Origin: Mycobacterium sp.
GTDB lineage: Bacteria; Actinomycetota; Actinomycetes; Mycobacteriales; Mycobacteriaceae
Direction of reading: 5' to 3'
Length of the DNA: 64,000 bases
Assembly (NCBI GenBank): GCA_026393245.1
Contig: JAPLAO010000141.1
Span: forward strand, 1-64,000
The notes under the pieces were generated by a model that saw only the letters and a program-made list of their open reading frames with translations, made no database searches and had not been told where the DNA came from. Within the stretch, counting starts at the first letter, position 1, and the number at the start of each line of letters is the position of its first letter. Both the position numbers and the translations under genes were made by a program. Shown in pieces: positions 51,153 to 61,725 of the stretch.

Positions 51153-52490
51153 GTGCGGCAACCCCGGGACCTGACCGATCTGCCGGTCGCCGTCATGCCT
51201 CGGCGGGTGGCGGTTTTGTCGGTGCACACCTCACCGTTGGCCCAGCCCGGTACCGGCGACGCCGGCGGGATGAATGTCTACGTCCTGCAGAGCGCGCTGC
51301 ATATGGCGCGCCGCGGTGTCGAGGTCGAGATCTTCACCAGGGCGACGTCCTCTGCTGAACCGTCCGTGGTTTCGGTGGCGCCCGGCGTGTTGGTTCGGAA
51401 CGTCGCTGCGGGTCCGTTCGAAGGCCTCGACAAGTACGACCTGCCGACGCAACTGTGTGCGTTTACCGCGGGTGTATTACGCGCCGAAGCCAATCACGAA
51501 CCGGGGTATTACGACGTGGTGCACTCGCACTACTGGCTCTCCGGTCAGGTCGGCTGGCTGGCCCGCGATCGCTGGGCGGTGCCTCTGGTACACACCGCAC
51601 ATACCCTCGCTGCGGTGAAGAATGCCGCACTGGCCGATGGTGACGCCCCGGAACCGCCGCTGCGGGCGGTGGGTGAACAGCAGGTGGTCGACGAGGCGGA
51701 TCGTCTGATCGTCAACACCGAAGATGAAGCGCGCCAACTGGTTTCACTGCATCGTGCCGACCCGCGGCGCATCGATATCGTGCATCCGGGTGTCGATCTG
51801 CAGACGTTCAGCCCGGGTGACCGGGGTGCTGCGCGCGCCGCGCTGGGGCTCTCGGGCACGGAGCGGATCGTCGCGTTTGTCGGCCGTATCCAGCCGTTGA
51901 AAGCGCCGGATGTTTTGCTGCGCGCCGCCGCGCTGCTGCCCGGTGTTCGGGTGCTGGTCGTTGGCGGGCCGTCCGGCAGCGGGCTGGCAGCCCCCGACAC
52001 GCTGGTGCGGTTGGCGGCCGAACTCGGTATCGCCGACCGGGTGACCTTTTTACCCCCGCAGTCGCGCGAACAACTCGCCAACGTCTACCGGGCGGCCGAT
52101 CTGTTGGCGGTGCCCAGCTATTCGGAGTCCTTCGGCCTAGTCGCCGTGGAGGCCCAAGCCTGCGGCACCCCGGTGGTGGCAGCGGCGGTCGGTGGCCTGC
52201 CGGTGGCGGTGGCGGACGGCCGCAGTGGGACGTTGGTTCCCGGACACGATCCGCGACAGTGGGCCACCGCGATCGCCGGTGTGCTCGACGCCGACTCGGG
52301 TGCGTTGCGACGGGCGGCGATCGCCCACGCCGCGCTGTTCTCCTGGGATCACACCGTCGATCAACTCCTCGGCAGTTACGGACGGGCTATCGCCGATTAC
52401 GGCCGCACCCATCAGCGCAGCGACGCGCGCGATCTGTTGGCCCCGCGCACCCCGCGGCGCTGGAATAGACGAAGAGGAGTTCAGGCATGA
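51153..52490 (+). CDS. mshA: D-inositol-3-phosphate glycosyltransferase (mycothiol biosynthesis)
   Basis: [86 protein letters not shown]. Confidence 0.96.
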   Translation: MRQPRDLTDLPVAVMPRRVAVLSVHTSPLAQPGTGDAGGMNVYVLQSALHMARRGVEVEIFTRATSSAEPSVVSVAPGVLVRNVAAGPFEGLDKYDLPTQLCAFTAGVLRAEANHEPGYYDVVHSHYWLSGQVGWLARDRWAVPLVHTAHTLAAVKNAALADGDAPEPPLRAVGEQQVVDEADRLIVNTEDEARQLVSLHRADPRRIDIVHPGVDLQTFSPGDRGAARAALGLSGTERIVAFVGRIQPLKAPDVLLRAAALLPGVRVLVVGGPSGSGLAAPDTLVRLAAELGIADRVTFLPPQSREQLANVYRAADLLAVPSYSESFGLVAVEAQACGTPVVAAAVGGLPVAVADGRSGTLVPGHDPRQWATAIAGVLDADSGALRRAAIAHAALFSWDHTVDQLLGSYGRAIADYGRTHQRSDARDLLAPRTPRRWNRRRGVQA

Positions 52491-53065
52491 GCACCGACGG
52501 TCAGGCCCCGGCCAGGCGTGCCGAGGCGCGCGTGCGACAGATCATCGAGGACGCCCTCGTCGAACACGGGCTGGTCTACACCCGTCACGATGGTGCCCAC
52601 GGCGGGCTGCCCGGCCTGATCGTCGAGCTGCCCGGCGAACGCAAGCTGAGCACCAACACGCTGCTGAGCATTGGTGAGCATTCGGTGCGGGTGGAGGCCT
52701 TCGTCTGCCGCAAACCCGACGAGAACTTCGAGGGCGTCTACCGATTCCTGCTCAAGCGGAACCGGCGCCTCTACGGCGTCGCCTACACCCTGGACAACAT
52801 CGGCGATATCTACCTCATCGGCCGCATCGCGCTCGATGTGGTCAACCCCGACGAAATCGATCGCGTCCTCGGTCAGGTCCTCGAAGCGGTCAACAACGAT
52901 TTCAACACCCTGTTGGCACTCGGATTCGCCTCATCGATCCGCAAGGAGTGGGCCTGGCGGTTGGCCCGCGGCGAGTCGCTGAAGAACCTGAAGGCTTTCG
53001 AACACCTCATCGACGACGACGTGAACAACGATCCCAACGGCTTCCCGGGTCCGACCACGTCGTGA
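52487..53065 (+). CDS. YbjN-domain protein (Rv0487-like)
   Basis: [63 protein letters not shown]; overlaps the mshA stop. Confidence 0.88.
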   Translation: MSTDGQAPARRAEARVRQIIEDALVEHGLVYTRHDGAHGGLPGLIVELPGERKLSTNTLLSIGEHSVRVEAFVCRKPDENFEGVYRFLLKRNRRLYGVAYTLDNIGDIYLIGRIALDVVNPDEIDRVLGQVLEAVNNDFNTLLALGFASSIRKEWAWRLARGESLKNLKAFEHLIDDDVNNDPNGFPGPTTS

Positions 53066-53078
53066 GACACTCACCTGC

Positions 53079-53825
53079 ATGGGTGAGTCCACGCTTATTC
53101 TGCTTCGCCACGGCCAGAGCCAGTGGAATGCGAGCAACCAGTTCACCGGATGGGTCGACGTCGACCTGACCGATCAGGGCCGGGCCGAGGCGGTGCGGGC
53201 CGGCGAGTTGATCGCCGCCGGCGACCGGCAGCCGGACGTGGTTTACACCTCGCTACTGCGCCGCGCGATCATCACCGCGCATCTGGCACTCGATGCCGCC
53301 GACCGGCTTTGGATTCCAGTTCAGCGCGACTGGCGGCTCAACGAACGGCACTACGGCGCCCTGCAGGGCTTGAACAAGGCCGAGACCAAGGCAAAATACG
53401 GCGACGAGCAGTTCATGATGTGGCGCCGCAGCTACGACACCCCGCCGCCATCGATCGAGAAGGGCAGCCGGTACAGCCAGGACGCCGACCCGCGCTACGC
53501 CGATATCGGTGGCGGCCCGCTCACCGAGTGTCTGGCCGACGTGGTGGCTCGGTTCGCGCCGTACTACGAACAGACCATCGCGCGCGACCTCAACGCCGGT
53601 AGGACGGTCCTGATCGTCGCGCACGGCAACTCGCTTCGGGCGTTGGTGAAATATCTCGACGGCATGTCGGACGAGGAGGTCGTCGGATTGAACATCCCGA
53701 CCGGGGTTCCGCTGCGCTACGACCTCGACGGTGCGGGCAGGCCGCTTATCATCGGCGGCACCTACCTCGACCCGGAGGCCGCTGCCGCCGGTGCCGCCGC
53801 GGTTGCCAAACAGGGCGCTAAGTAG
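53079..53825 (+). CDS. gpmA: 2,3-bisphosphoglycerate-dependent phosphoglycerate mutase
   Basis: [71 protein letters not shown]. Confidence 0.97.
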   Translation: MGESTLILLRHGQSQWNASNQFTGWVDVDLTDQGRAEAVRAGELIAAGDRQPDVVYTSLLRRAIITAHLALDAADRLWIPVQRDWRLNERHYGALQGLNKAETKAKYGDEQFMMWRRSYDTPPPSIEKGSRYSQDADPRYADIGGGPLTECLADVVARFAPYYEQTIARDLNAGRTVLIVAHGNSLRALVKYLDGMSDEEVVGLNIPTGVPLRYDLDGAGRPLIIGGTYLDPEAAAAGAAAVAKQGAK

Positions 53826-53854
53826 AACATCCGGTTAACATCCGTCGAACTCCT
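53822..53854. promoter_or_regulatory. Candidate pho-box / RegX3-type site: three 11-bp direct repeats upstream of senX3
   Basis: GTAGAACATCC / GGTTAACATCC / GTCGAACTCCT, each with a GGTGAAC-like core at 11-bp spacing; begins at the gpmA stop and lies about 70-100 bp before senX3. Confidence 0.55.
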
Positions 53855-53925
53855 GTCCTGAAAATTGTGACGTTGTTCGATTCGGTCGCATGGTGTTTCC
53901 GTGACGTTCGCCCGATGCGTACGCT

Positions 53926-55122
53926 TTGGGCGTGAATGTTGGTGCGGCGGCACCGTGGGTCACCGTCGCGGTGCTGGTGGGACTTGCACTGGGCGCTGCT
54001 GTGGGCACGTCGCTCACCCGTGGCCGCAAGCACGGCCGGTCCACTGCGGGGTTCGGGTCCGATATGACCGTCTCTGATGTTCTTTCGCGTGCGGTGGCGG
54101 CCGCGCCGATCGGGGTGGTCGTGGTAGGTCGTTCACGTGAGGTCGTGCTCAGCAACCAGCGTGCCGCCGATCTGGGTCTGGTTCGCGAACGGATCCTCGA
54201 TGATCGGGTCTGGGCCGCCGCGCAGCGCGCATTCGTCACCGACGCGGATGTCGAGATCGATCTGCTCACCCCCGGCGGTGTCCCCGCCGGTCGCCGCGGA
54301 CTCTCCGTGCACGGACACGTGCGACTGCTGAACGCCGAGCATCCCCGGCTTGCCGTGGTCTACCTCGACGATCAGTCCGAACAGGCCCGGATGGAAGCCA
54401 GCCGCCGCGATTTCGTGGCCAACGTCAGCCATGAACTCAAGACCCCGGTGGCCGCGCTGGGTGTTCTCGCCGAGGCTCTTTTGGAGTCCGCCGACGATCC
54501 GGAGTCCGCGCAACGGTTCGGACGCACGATGTATACCGAGTCCCAACGGCTCTCCAGCATGATCGGGGAGCTCATCGAACTGTCGCGTCTACAGGGCGCT
54601 GAACGACTTCCTGATCTGGTGATGGTGGACGTGGATACTGTTGTTCAGGAAGCGATTTCGCGCCACAAGGTGGCCGCCGACCGCGCTGATATCAAGGTCA
54701 ATACCGACGCCCCGACCGGATTCCAGGTGCTGGGTGATCAGCAGTTGCTGGTGACCGCGGTGGCCAACCTCATCTCGAATGCGATCGCGTACTCACCGGA
54801 CGCATCGATGGTGTCGATCAGCCGCCGGCGACGCCGGGACCATATCGAGATCGCCGTGACCGACCGCGGTATCGGGATCGCGATGGCCGATCAGGGCCGG
54901 GTATTCGAACGGTTCTTCCGGGTCGACAAGGCACGCTCCCGTTCCACCGGCGGGACCGGCCTGGGCCTGGCCATCGTCAAACATGTTGCGGCCAACCACA
55001 ACGGCAACATCCGGCTGTGGAGCAGGCCCGGTACCGGTTCGACGTTCACCCTTTCCATTCCCGCTTATCCCGATGACGTTGAGGACGCCGACGACAAGGT
55101 CGGCGAAGAGGAGGCGCAATGA
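53926..55122 (+). CDS. senX3: Sensor histidine kinase SenX3
   Basis: PAS-like region, H-box [60 protein letters not shown]. Confidence 0.96.
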   Translation: MGVNVGAAAPWVTVAVLVGLALGAAVGTSLTRGRKHGRSTAGFGSDMTVSDVLSRAVAAAPIGVVVVGRSREVVLSNQRAADLGLVRERILDDRVWAAAQRAFVTDADVEIDLLTPGGVPAGRRGLSVHGHVRLLNAEHPRLAVVYLDDQSEQARMEASRRDFVANVSHELKTPVAALGVLAEALLESADDPESAQRFGRTMYTESQRLSSMIGELIELSRLQGAERLPDLVMVDVDTVVQEAISRHKVAADRADIKVNTDAPTGFQVLGDQQLLVTAVANLISNAIAYSPDASMVSISRRRRRDHIEIAVTDRGIGIAMADQGRVFERFFRVDKARSRSTGGTGLGLAIVKHVAANHNGNIRLWSRPGTGSTFTLSIPAYPDDVEDADDKVGEEEAQ

Positions 55123-55805
55123 TCCGAGTGTTGATCGTCGAGGATGAGGAGTCGCTTGCCGACCCGCTCGCCTATCTGCTCCGCAAGGAGGGCTTCCATG
55201 CCAGCGTGGCGACTGACGGGCCTTCGGCGCTTGCCGAGTTCGACCAGTCCGGCGCTGACATCGTGCTGCTGGACCTGATGCTGCCCGGGATGAGCGGCAC
55301 GGACGTCTGCAAGCAGTTGCGGTCGCGGTCCAGCGTTCCGGTGATCATGCTGACGGCCCGCGACAGTGAGATCGACAAGGTGCTCGGGCTTGAACTCGGC
55401 GCCGACGACTACGTCACCAAGCCTTATTCGGCGCGCGAGTTGATCGCCCGGATCCGGGCCGTGTTGCGCCGCGGGATGGACGCTGACGAAGCCGGATTCG
55501 GTGAGGCGCTGCTGGAGTCCGGCCCGGTCCGGATGGACGTCGAACGCCATGTTGTCAGCGTGCACGGTGATCATATTGCCCTGCCGCTCAAGGAGTTCGA
55601 TCTGCTGGAGTACCTGCTGCGGAACAAGGGCCGGGTTTTGACCCGCGGTCAGCTGATCGACCGGGTGTGGGGCGCTGACTACGTCGGCGACACTAAAACC
55701 CTGGACGTGCACGTCAAGCGACTGCGATCCAAGATCGAGGGTGATCCGGCGAATCCGGTTCGGTTGATCACCGTGCGCGGCCTGGGCTACAAGCTCGAGG
55801 GCTAG
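55119..55805 (+). CDS. regX3: Two-component response regulator RegX3
   Basis: [27 protein letters not shown]-box [11 protein letters not shown], OmpR-type winged HTH; ATGA overlap with senX3. Confidence 0.97.
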   Translation: MIRVLIVEDEESLADPLAYLLRKEGFHASVATDGPSALAEFDQSGADIVLLDLMLPGMSGTDVCKQLRSRSSVPVIMLTARDSEIDKVLGLELGADDYVTKPYSARELIARIRAVLRRGMDADEAGFGEALLESGPVRMDVERHVVSVHGDHIALPLKEFDLLEYLLRNKGRVLTRGQLIDRVWGADYVGDTKTLDVHVKRLRSKIEGDPANPVRLITVRGLGYKLEG

Positions 55806-55821
55806 CTGCGGACAGTCAGGT

Positions 55822-56637
55822 CTATCCGGTGCCTGCGGCCCGGGTCGCCGGGTGCACGGCGATCAGCGGAAAACCGCTGCGCCGTTTGCACATCGCGGCC
55901 AGTTCCGCGTAGGCCTTGGCGCCCAGCAATTCGGTGAGTTCGGCGGCGCCTGACTTCCAGACCGGTGTTGAGCCGACGTGCGCGGCCGGGTCGCCGGTGC
56001 AGTACCAGTGCAGGTCCTCGCCGCCCTCGCCCCAGCCGCGCCGGTCGTACTCGGTGATCGTGGTCTTGAGGATCTCGGTCCCGTCGGGCCGGGTGACCCA
56101 CTCCTGGCTGCGCCGGATCGGCAGCTGCCAGCACACCTCCGGCTTCATCGTCAGGGGCTCGACGCCGAGTTTGAGTGCCTTGCTGTGTAATGCGCATCCG
56201 ATACCGCCATCGAACCCCGGGCGGTTTAGAAAGATGCAGGCGCCCTTGTACTTTCGGGTCCGCAGGTTGGGTTCGTCCTCGAAGGTGTCCATCTCCAGGT
56301 AGCCCTTGCGGCCCATGCCCTTGGACCGGAACTGCCAGTCAGCGTCGGTCAACTTCTCCACCGCGGCGTCGAGGTTGGCGCGGTCGTCGTCATCGGACAG
56401 AAAGGCTCCGTGCGAACAGCATCCGTCGTCGGGACGCCCCTTCACGGTGCCCTGGCAGGCCGCGGTGCCGTAGACGCACGTCCAATGCGACAGCAGCCAG
56501 GTCAGGTCGGCGGCGATCAGATGTTCGCCGTTTGCGGGGTCATAGAACTCCACCCACTCGCGGGGGAAGTCCAAGTCAACTTCGCCGGGGTGCTTGCGTG
56601 TCACGACGTCAAAGGTTAGACGATCATCGGTGCTCAC
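55822..56637 (-). CDS. Conserved Cys-rich protein (Rv0495c-like)
   Basis: THWTC-type cysteine cluster [67 protein letters not shown]. Confidence 0.87.
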   Translation of the reverse strand: MSTDDRLTFDVVTRKHPGEVDLDFPREWVEFYDPANGEHLIAADLTWLLSHWTCVYGTAACQGTVKGRPDDGCCSHGAFLSDDDDRANLDAAVEKLTDADWQFRSKGMGRKGYLEMDTFEDEPNLRTRKYKGACIFLNRPGFDGGIGCALHSKALKLGVEPLTMKPEVCWQLPIRRSQEWVTRPDGTEILKTTITEYDRRGWGEGGEDLHWYCTGDPAAHVGSTPVWKSGAAELTELLGAKAYAELAAMCKRRSGFPLIAVHPATRAAGTG

Positions 56638-56678
56638 GCCTCCCGCTGGTTGGTACTCCCGCCCGCTAGGTTGGTGGG

Positions 56679-57665
56679 GTGCGATTGGGTGTCCTTGATG
56701 TCGGCAGCAACACGGTCCATCTTCTGGTGGTTGATGCGCACCGCGGTGGGCACCCGACGCCGATGAGTTCGACCAAGTCGTCCCTTCGCCTGGCCGAGTC
56801 GATCGACGAATCCGGCAAGCTCACCCGGCGCGGTGCCGACAAGCTCGTCGAGACCGTCGACGAGTTCGCCCGGATCGCCACCAGTTCGGGCTGTGCGGAC
56901 CTGATGGCGTTTGCGACCTCCGCGGTGCGCGACGCGAAGAACTCCGATGAGGTGCTGGCCCGGGTTAGGTCGCAGACCGGGGTGGATCTGCAGGTGCTCA
57001 CCGGGGTCGACGAGTCTCGGCTCACGTTCCTGGCGGTGCGGCGGTGGTACGGCTGGAGTGCGGGGCGCATCATCAACCTCGACATCGGCGGCGGGTCGCT
57101 TGAGTTGTCCACCGGAGTCGACGAGGCGCCCGATATCGCGTTGTCCCTGCCGCTGGGCGCGGGCCGGCTCACCAGGGAATGGCTACCTGATGACCCGCCG
57201 GGGCGCCGACGGGTGGCGATGCTGCGGGAGTGGCTTGATACCGAACTAGTCCAGGCCGGGAAGTCCGTGCTGGAGGCCGGCCCACCTGACCTCGCCGTGG
57301 GTAGCTCGAAGACGTTCCGCTCGCTGGCCCGGCTGACCGGTGCCGCGCCCTCGGCGGCAGGCCCCCGGGCCAAGCGGACCCTGACCGCCAATGGCCTGCG
57401 TCAGCTCATAGCCTTTATCTCTAGGATGACGACGGCAGATCGTGCCGAGCTGGAGGGAGTGAGTGCCGAGCGGGCGCCGCAAATTGTGGCCGGCGCCCTA
57501 GTGGCCGAGGCGAGTATGCGAGCGATGTCGTTGGAATCGGTGGACATCTGTCCCTGGGCGCTGCGCGAGGGTGTGATTCTGCGCCGGCTCGACAGCCAGA
57601 CCGATGGAACCGCATTGGTGGAGACCTCGGTGCGGCATGCCCGATCGAGAGGCGAGAAGCGATGA
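56679..57665 (+). CDS. Ppx/GppA exopolyphosphatase-family protein (Rv0496-like)
   Basis: [38 protein letters not shown]. Confidence 0.94.
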   Translation: MRLGVLDVGSNTVHLLVVDAHRGGHPTPMSSTKSSLRLAESIDESGKLTRRGADKLVETVDEFARIATSSGCADLMAFATSAVRDAKNSDEVLARVRSQTGVDLQVLTGVDESRLTFLAVRRWYGWSAGRIINLDIGGGSLELSTGVDEAPDIALSLPLGAGRLTREWLPDDPPGRRRVAMLREWLDTELVQAGKSVLEAGPPDLAVGSSKTFRSLARLTGAAPSAAGPRAKRTLTANGLRQLIAFISRMTTADRAELEGVSAERAPQIVAGALVAEASMRAMSLESVDICPWALREGVILRRLDSQTDGTALVETSVRHARSRGEKR

Positions 57666-58639
57666 GCCCGTCAGGCGACAGCACCCGACCGATCTCGGTG
57701 GCGGAGCTGCTGGCGCGCAATGGAACTATCGGCGCGCCACCGGTCAGTGGACGACGGCACCGGCGGCGCGGCAATGATCAGTCCGTAACGGTGGCCGAGC
57801 TGACCGGGGAGATTCCGGTCATCCGTGCCACCGAAGTTCCGGTTGCGTCCGAGGCCACCGAGGAACCTGTCTACGAGGAACCTGTCTACGAGGAACCTGT
57901 AGCCGAGGAACCGGCATCGGCCGAGGAACTGGTCTATGCGGAACCGGTTGCCGAGGAACCGGCATCGGCCGAGACCGTAGTGGTCTACCCCGACGACAGC
58001 ATCTACACCGACTACACCGACTACACCGAACCGGCGTCGGTGGCGGGGTCCCCGCCGCTGTCCAGCGCGCCGCTGCCGAGCCGCGAGCGTGGACTTGAAC
58101 TCAGTCACGATCCGCGGCCACAGCGCCGCTCCTCGGGCGCCGAGCAGATGACCTACGACCCGGTCGATCAGTCGGTGGATCTGGTCGGCCTTGTCGACGA
58201 TCAGGCCGAGGTCGCCGAGGAACTGCGCTCGTATCTGCAGTCATCGGGCGGCACCCTGTTCAGCGGTGAGACCGTCGCCGACGACCTTGCTCGCCGTGGC
58301 GTCATCGAGGTCGACGATGATCTCCCCGGTGCCGGTCGGGTCACGGCCACCCCGGCCCGGCTCCGCGAGGCCCCCCTGACCGCCCTGCGGCACGGCCTGG
58401 TGGCGGTTGCGCAGTCGGTTCTGGCAGTGGTTTTCGGCGCGGGATTGTTCCTCGGCTTCGATCAGCTTTGGCGGTGGAATAACATTGCGGCGCTGGTGCT
58501 TTCGGTTCTGGTAATCCTTGGTTTGGTGGTAGCGGTCCGAGCGGTCCGAAAGACTGAGGACATTGCCAGCACCTTGATCGCGGTTGCGGTGGGCGCGTTG
58601 GTCACGCTCGGTCCGTTGGCCCTCCTTCAGTCGACCTGA
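57662..58639 (+). CDS. Membrane protein with Glu/Pro-rich repetitive cytoplasmic segment (Rv0497-like)
   Basis: SVAELLARNGTIGAPPVSGRRHRRRGNDQSVTVAELTGEIPVI; two C-terminal TM segments. Confidence 0.86.
   Translation: MSPSGDSTRPISVAELLARNGTIGAPPVSGRRHRRRGNDQSVTVAELTGEIPVIRATEVPVASEATEEPVYEEPVYEEPVAEEPASAEELVYAEPVAEEPASAETVVVYPDDSIYTDYTDYTEPASVAGSPPLSSAPLPSRERGLELSHDPRPQRRSSGAEQMTYDPVDQSVDLVGLVDDQAEVAEELRSYLQSSGGTLFSGETVADDLARRGVIEVDDDLPGAGRVTATPARLREAPLTALRHGLVAVAQSVLAVVFGAGLFLGFDQLWRWNNIAALVLSVLVILGLVVAVRAVRKTEDIASTLIAVAVGALVTLGPLALLQST
57860..57970 (+). repeat. 15/18-bp tandem repeat tract encoding EEPVY/EEPVA/EEPASA
   Basis: GAGGAACCTGTCTAC x2 exact, GAGGAACCTGTAGCC, then GAGGAACCGGCATCGGCC twice with an interposed variant. 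Confidence 0.93.
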
Positions 58640-58646
58640 CTCGGCA

Positions 58647-59492
58647 GTGCGCCCCGCTATCAAGGTCGGTCTCTCGACGGCTTCGGTCTATCCCCTGCGG
58701 ACCGAAGCCGCGTTTGAAGCCGCCGCCGAGTTGGGCTACGACGGTGTTGAGTTGATGGTCTGGGCAGAAACGGTCAGCCAGGATATGGGCGCCATCTCGC
58801 AGTTGTCCCGCCGGTACAACATTCCGGTGCTCTCGATCCATGCACCGTGCCTGTTGATCTCGCAACGGGTGTGGGGAGCCGACCCGATCCCGAAACTCAA
58901 CCGAAGCGTTCAAGCCGCCGAGCGACTCGGTGCGCAGACCGTCGTCGTGCACCCGCCGTTTCGGTGGCAGCGGCGTTACGCCGAGGGCTTCAGCGAGCAG
59001 GTGGCCTGGCTTGAGGAACGCAGCGATGTACACGTCGCGGTGGAGAACATGTTCCCGTTTCGGGCCGACCGGTTCTTCGGATCGGGCCTGCCCTCGATCG
59101 AGCGCATGCGCCGCCGCGGCGGGAGCCCGGGCGCGGGCGTTTCGGCGTTCGCACCGTCCTATGACCCACTGGACGGAAACCACGCGCACTACACCCTGGA
59201 CCTGTCCCACACCGCGACGGCGGGTACCGATGCGCTGGATTTGGCCCGCCGGATGGGGTCGGGCCTGGTTCATCTGCACCTGTGCGACGGCAACGGTGCG
59301 GCCACCGATGAGCATCTGGTGCCCGGCCGTGGCACCCAACCGACCGCCGAGGTGTGTCAGATGCTGGCCGGCAGTGATTTCACCGGTCATGTGATCCTCG
59401 AGGTGACCACGTCCGCGGCGCGCAACAAAGCCGAACGTGATGCCATGCTGACCGAGTCGCTACAGTTCGCCCGCACGCACCTGCTGCGCTGA
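58647..59492 (+). CDS. Sugar phosphate isomerase/epimerase-family (AP endonuclease 2 fold; Rv0498-like)
   Basis: IKVGLSTASVYPLRTEAAFEAAAELGYDGVELMVWAE; LSIHAPCLL; DLSHTATAGTDALDLARRMG. Confidence 0.92.
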   Translation: MRPAIKVGLSTASVYPLRTEAAFEAAAELGYDGVELMVWAETVSQDMGAISQLSRRYNIPVLSIHAPCLLISQRVWGADPIPKLNRSVQAAERLGAQTVVVHPPFRWQRRYAEGFSEQVAWLEERSDVHVAVENMFPFRADRFFGSGLPSIERMRRRGGSPGAGVSAFAPSYDPLDGNHAHYTLDLSHTATAGTDALDLARRMGSGLVHLHLCDGNGAATDEHLVPGRGTQPTAEVCQMLAGSDFTGHVILEVTTSAARNKAERDAMLTESLQFARTHLLR

Positions 59493-59501
59493 AAGGCTCT
59501 C

Positions 59502-60341
59502 ATGAGTTCGATGACGGTCCCGCTGTTTTCCGATGCGATGATCCTGCGTCCGGTCGATCACCGGCCCGGTGAGTTTGACGGAAATCTCAACGAGCACTGG
59601 ACAATCGGGCCGAAGGTTCACGGTGGGGTGATGGTCGCCCTGTGCGCCAAGGCCGCTCGGGAGGCCTACCGCGCGTCGGCGGCCGACGGGGGATCGCAGG
59701 CCGCTGCGCCGGTCGCGGTGTCGGTCAACTTTCTGTCCGCACCCGATCCCGGCCCGGTGCGCGTAGTCACGACCACGCGCAAGCGGGGCCGCCGGATCGG
59801 GCTGATGGATGTCGAACTGGTTTCCTCCGACCGCGCCTGCGTGCACGCGGTGGTAACGCTCGGCGATCCCGAACACGACGCGGCGCCGCTCATGTCGGAT
59901 AACCCGGTGACGGCGCTGATGGGTCCGGAACCGCCAGCCGACGTCGGGCCGATCGGACCCGGCCATCCCGGCGCGGAGATCAATAACATTGCCCGGGGCG
60001 CTGTGATCCACCCCTATGTGGTGGAGTCCGTCGCATCGGACCAGGCCCCGGTTTTCATGACCTGGGTTCGGCCCAGACAGGAGCGGGTCGACGAATTGTT
60101 CGCGCTCATGTGCAGTGACATTTCACTACCGGTGTCCTATGCCGTCGGCCGCCGAGGCTGGGCGCCCACCGTGCAACTGACCGCCTACCTGCGCGGGCTG
60201 CCGGCTGACGGCTGGCTGCGGGTGGTGTGCACCGCCACTCAGATCGGACAGGACTGGTTCGACGAGGATCACACGGTCGTCGATAGCGCTGGGCGGATCA
60301 TCGTGCAATCCCGGCAGCTGGCGCTGGTACCGGGTCGGTAG
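59502..60341 (+). CDS. Acyl-CoA thioesterase-like (hot-dog) protein (Rv0499-like)
   Basis: NEHWTIGPKVHGGVMVALCAKAARE; AVSVNFLSAPDPGPVRVVTTTRKRGRRIGLMDVEL. Confidence 0.88.
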   Translation: MSSMTVPLFSDAMILRPVDHRPGEFDGNLNEHWTIGPKVHGGVMVALCAKAAREAYRASAADGGSQAAAPVAVSVNFLSAPDPGPVRVVTTTRKRGRRIGLMDVELVSSDRACVHAVVTLGDPEHDAAPLMSDNPVTALMGPEPPADVGPIGPGHPGAEINNIARGAVIHPYVVESVASDQAPVFMTWVRPRQERVDELFALMCSDISLPVSYAVGRRGWAPTVQLTAYLRGLPADGWLRVVCTATQIGQDWFDEDHTVVDSAGRIIVQSRQLALVPGR

Positions 60342-60352
60342 GGTTTTCCACC

Positions 60353-61213
60353 ATGGCCAGAATCGCGATTATCGGTGGTGGCAACATGGGCGAGGCGCTG
60401 CTCGCCGGGTTGATTCGGGCCGGGTGTCCGGTCCGCGAACTGGTGCTGTCCGAGAAGGTGCCCGAGCGGGCCGAACATCTGGCACAGACATATTCGGTAC
60501 GGGTCGCACCGATGGCGGAAGCGGTGGAGAACGCCGCGTTCGTGATTGTTGCGGTCAAGCCCGCCGACGCCGAATCGGTGGTCGTCGAGATCGCAACCGC
60601 CGCGGGCGGAGCCGAGAGTGATGCCGTCGAGCAGGTGTTGGTCAGTGTCGTCGCGGGTGTCACGACTGCGTTCTACGAGGCACATCTGCCTGCCGGATAC
60701 CCGGTGATCCGGGTCATGCCCAACGCGCCGGCTCTGGTCGGCGCCGGTATCACGGCGTTGGCCCGGGGCCGGTTCGCCACCTCCGCGCAGCTGTCGGAGG
60801 CGGCGCAGTTGTTTTCCGGTGTCGGTGGTGTGCTGACGGTCTCGGAGGCCCAAATCGATGCGGTGACGGCGGTGTCGGGTTCGGGGCCGGCCTACTTCTT
60901 CCTGTTCCTCGAGGCGCTGATCGATGCCGCCGTCGCCAGCGGCCTGAGCCGCGCCGTGGCCACCGAATTGGCGGTGCAGACCATGGCGGGCTCGGTGGCG
61001 ATGCTGGTGGAGCGCTCCGAGGGCGGCGGCGCCGGTGCGCCGGGCCGGCCCGACACCACTGCCGCCGAGTTGCGCGCGATGGTCACGTCGCCCGGCGGTA
61101 CAACTGCTGCTGGGCTGCGGGAACTGGAGCGCGGTGGGGTACGCGCGGCCGTCGCCGCCGCCGTCGAAGCCGCAAAAACCCGCTCTGAGCAGCTCGGAAT
61201 TACATCAGAGTAG
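60353..61213 (+). CDS. proC: Pyrroline-5-carboxylate reductase
   Basis: IAIIGGGNMGEALLAGLIRAG; VIRVMPNAPALVGAGITAL; AVSGSGPAYFFLFLEALIDAAVASGL. Confidence 0.96.
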   Translation: MARIAIIGGGNMGEALLAGLIRAGCPVRELVLSEKVPERAEHLAQTYSVRVAPMAEAVENAAFVIVAVKPADAESVVVEIATAAGGAESDAVEQVLVSVVAGVTTAFYEAHLPAGYPVIRVMPNAPALVGAGITALARGRFATSAQLSEAAQLFSGVGGVLTVSEAQIDAVTAVSGSGPAYFFLFLEALIDAAVASGLSRAVATELAVQTMAGSVAMLVERSEGGGAGAPGRPDTTAAELRAMVTSPGGTTAAGLRELERGGVRAAVAAAVEAAKTRSEQLGITSE

Positions 61214-61350
61214 TTCACGTCTTTTTCAACTAATTAGCCAACACCCGTCGCAGGAACCCCATTGGCCACGCTATTGTCCTCCTGTATGCGCGCGTGGAGC
61301 CAGCGGTGGGGAAGCCGCTGGAACGCCCGTGCCTGACGGAATGGGTAGCG

Positions 61351-61590
61351 ATGACGTCTATGAACGGTAAGCCGGCGCGTGATGCCGGTGCGGCTGACGG
61401 CCAAGCGGTCACCAGAACGCAATTCCTCACCGTCGCCGAGGTGGCCGCGCTGATGCGGGTCAGCAAGATGACGGTGTACCGCCTGGTGCACAACGGCGAA
61501 CTGCCCGCTGTGCGGGTCGGACGCTCGTTCCGGGTTCACGCCAAGGCCGTCCACGACCTGTTGGAGACGTCGTACTTCGACGCCGGCTAA
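61351..61590 (+). CDS. Excisionase-type helix-turn-helix DNA-binding protein (Rv0500A-like)
   Basis: FLTVAEVAALMRVSKMTVYRLVHNGELPAVRVGRSFRVHAKAVHDLL. Confidence 0.93.
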   Translation: MTSMNGKPARDAGAADGQAVTRTQFLTVAEVAALMRVSKMTVYRLVHNGELPAVRVGRSFRVHAKAVHDLLETSYFDAG

Positions 61591-61592
61591 CA

Positions 61593-61638
61593 CCGCCCCG
61601 CCCATCGGCGGTTTGCCGCCCCGCCCATAGCCGGTTTT
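61593..61638. repeat. 23-nt imperfect tandem repeat just after the excisionase-like gene
   Basis: CCGCCCCGCCCATCGGCGGTTTG followed by CCGCCCCGCCCATAGCCGGTTTT. Confidence 0.85.
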
Positions 61639-61725
61639 CGTTCCCACAGCCGCTTGGGTAAGGTGGCGGAGACACAGACAGGCCCGGTGTGAAGCGGGCG
61701 ATGGGTACTTGAGGTAGCGGAGTTC

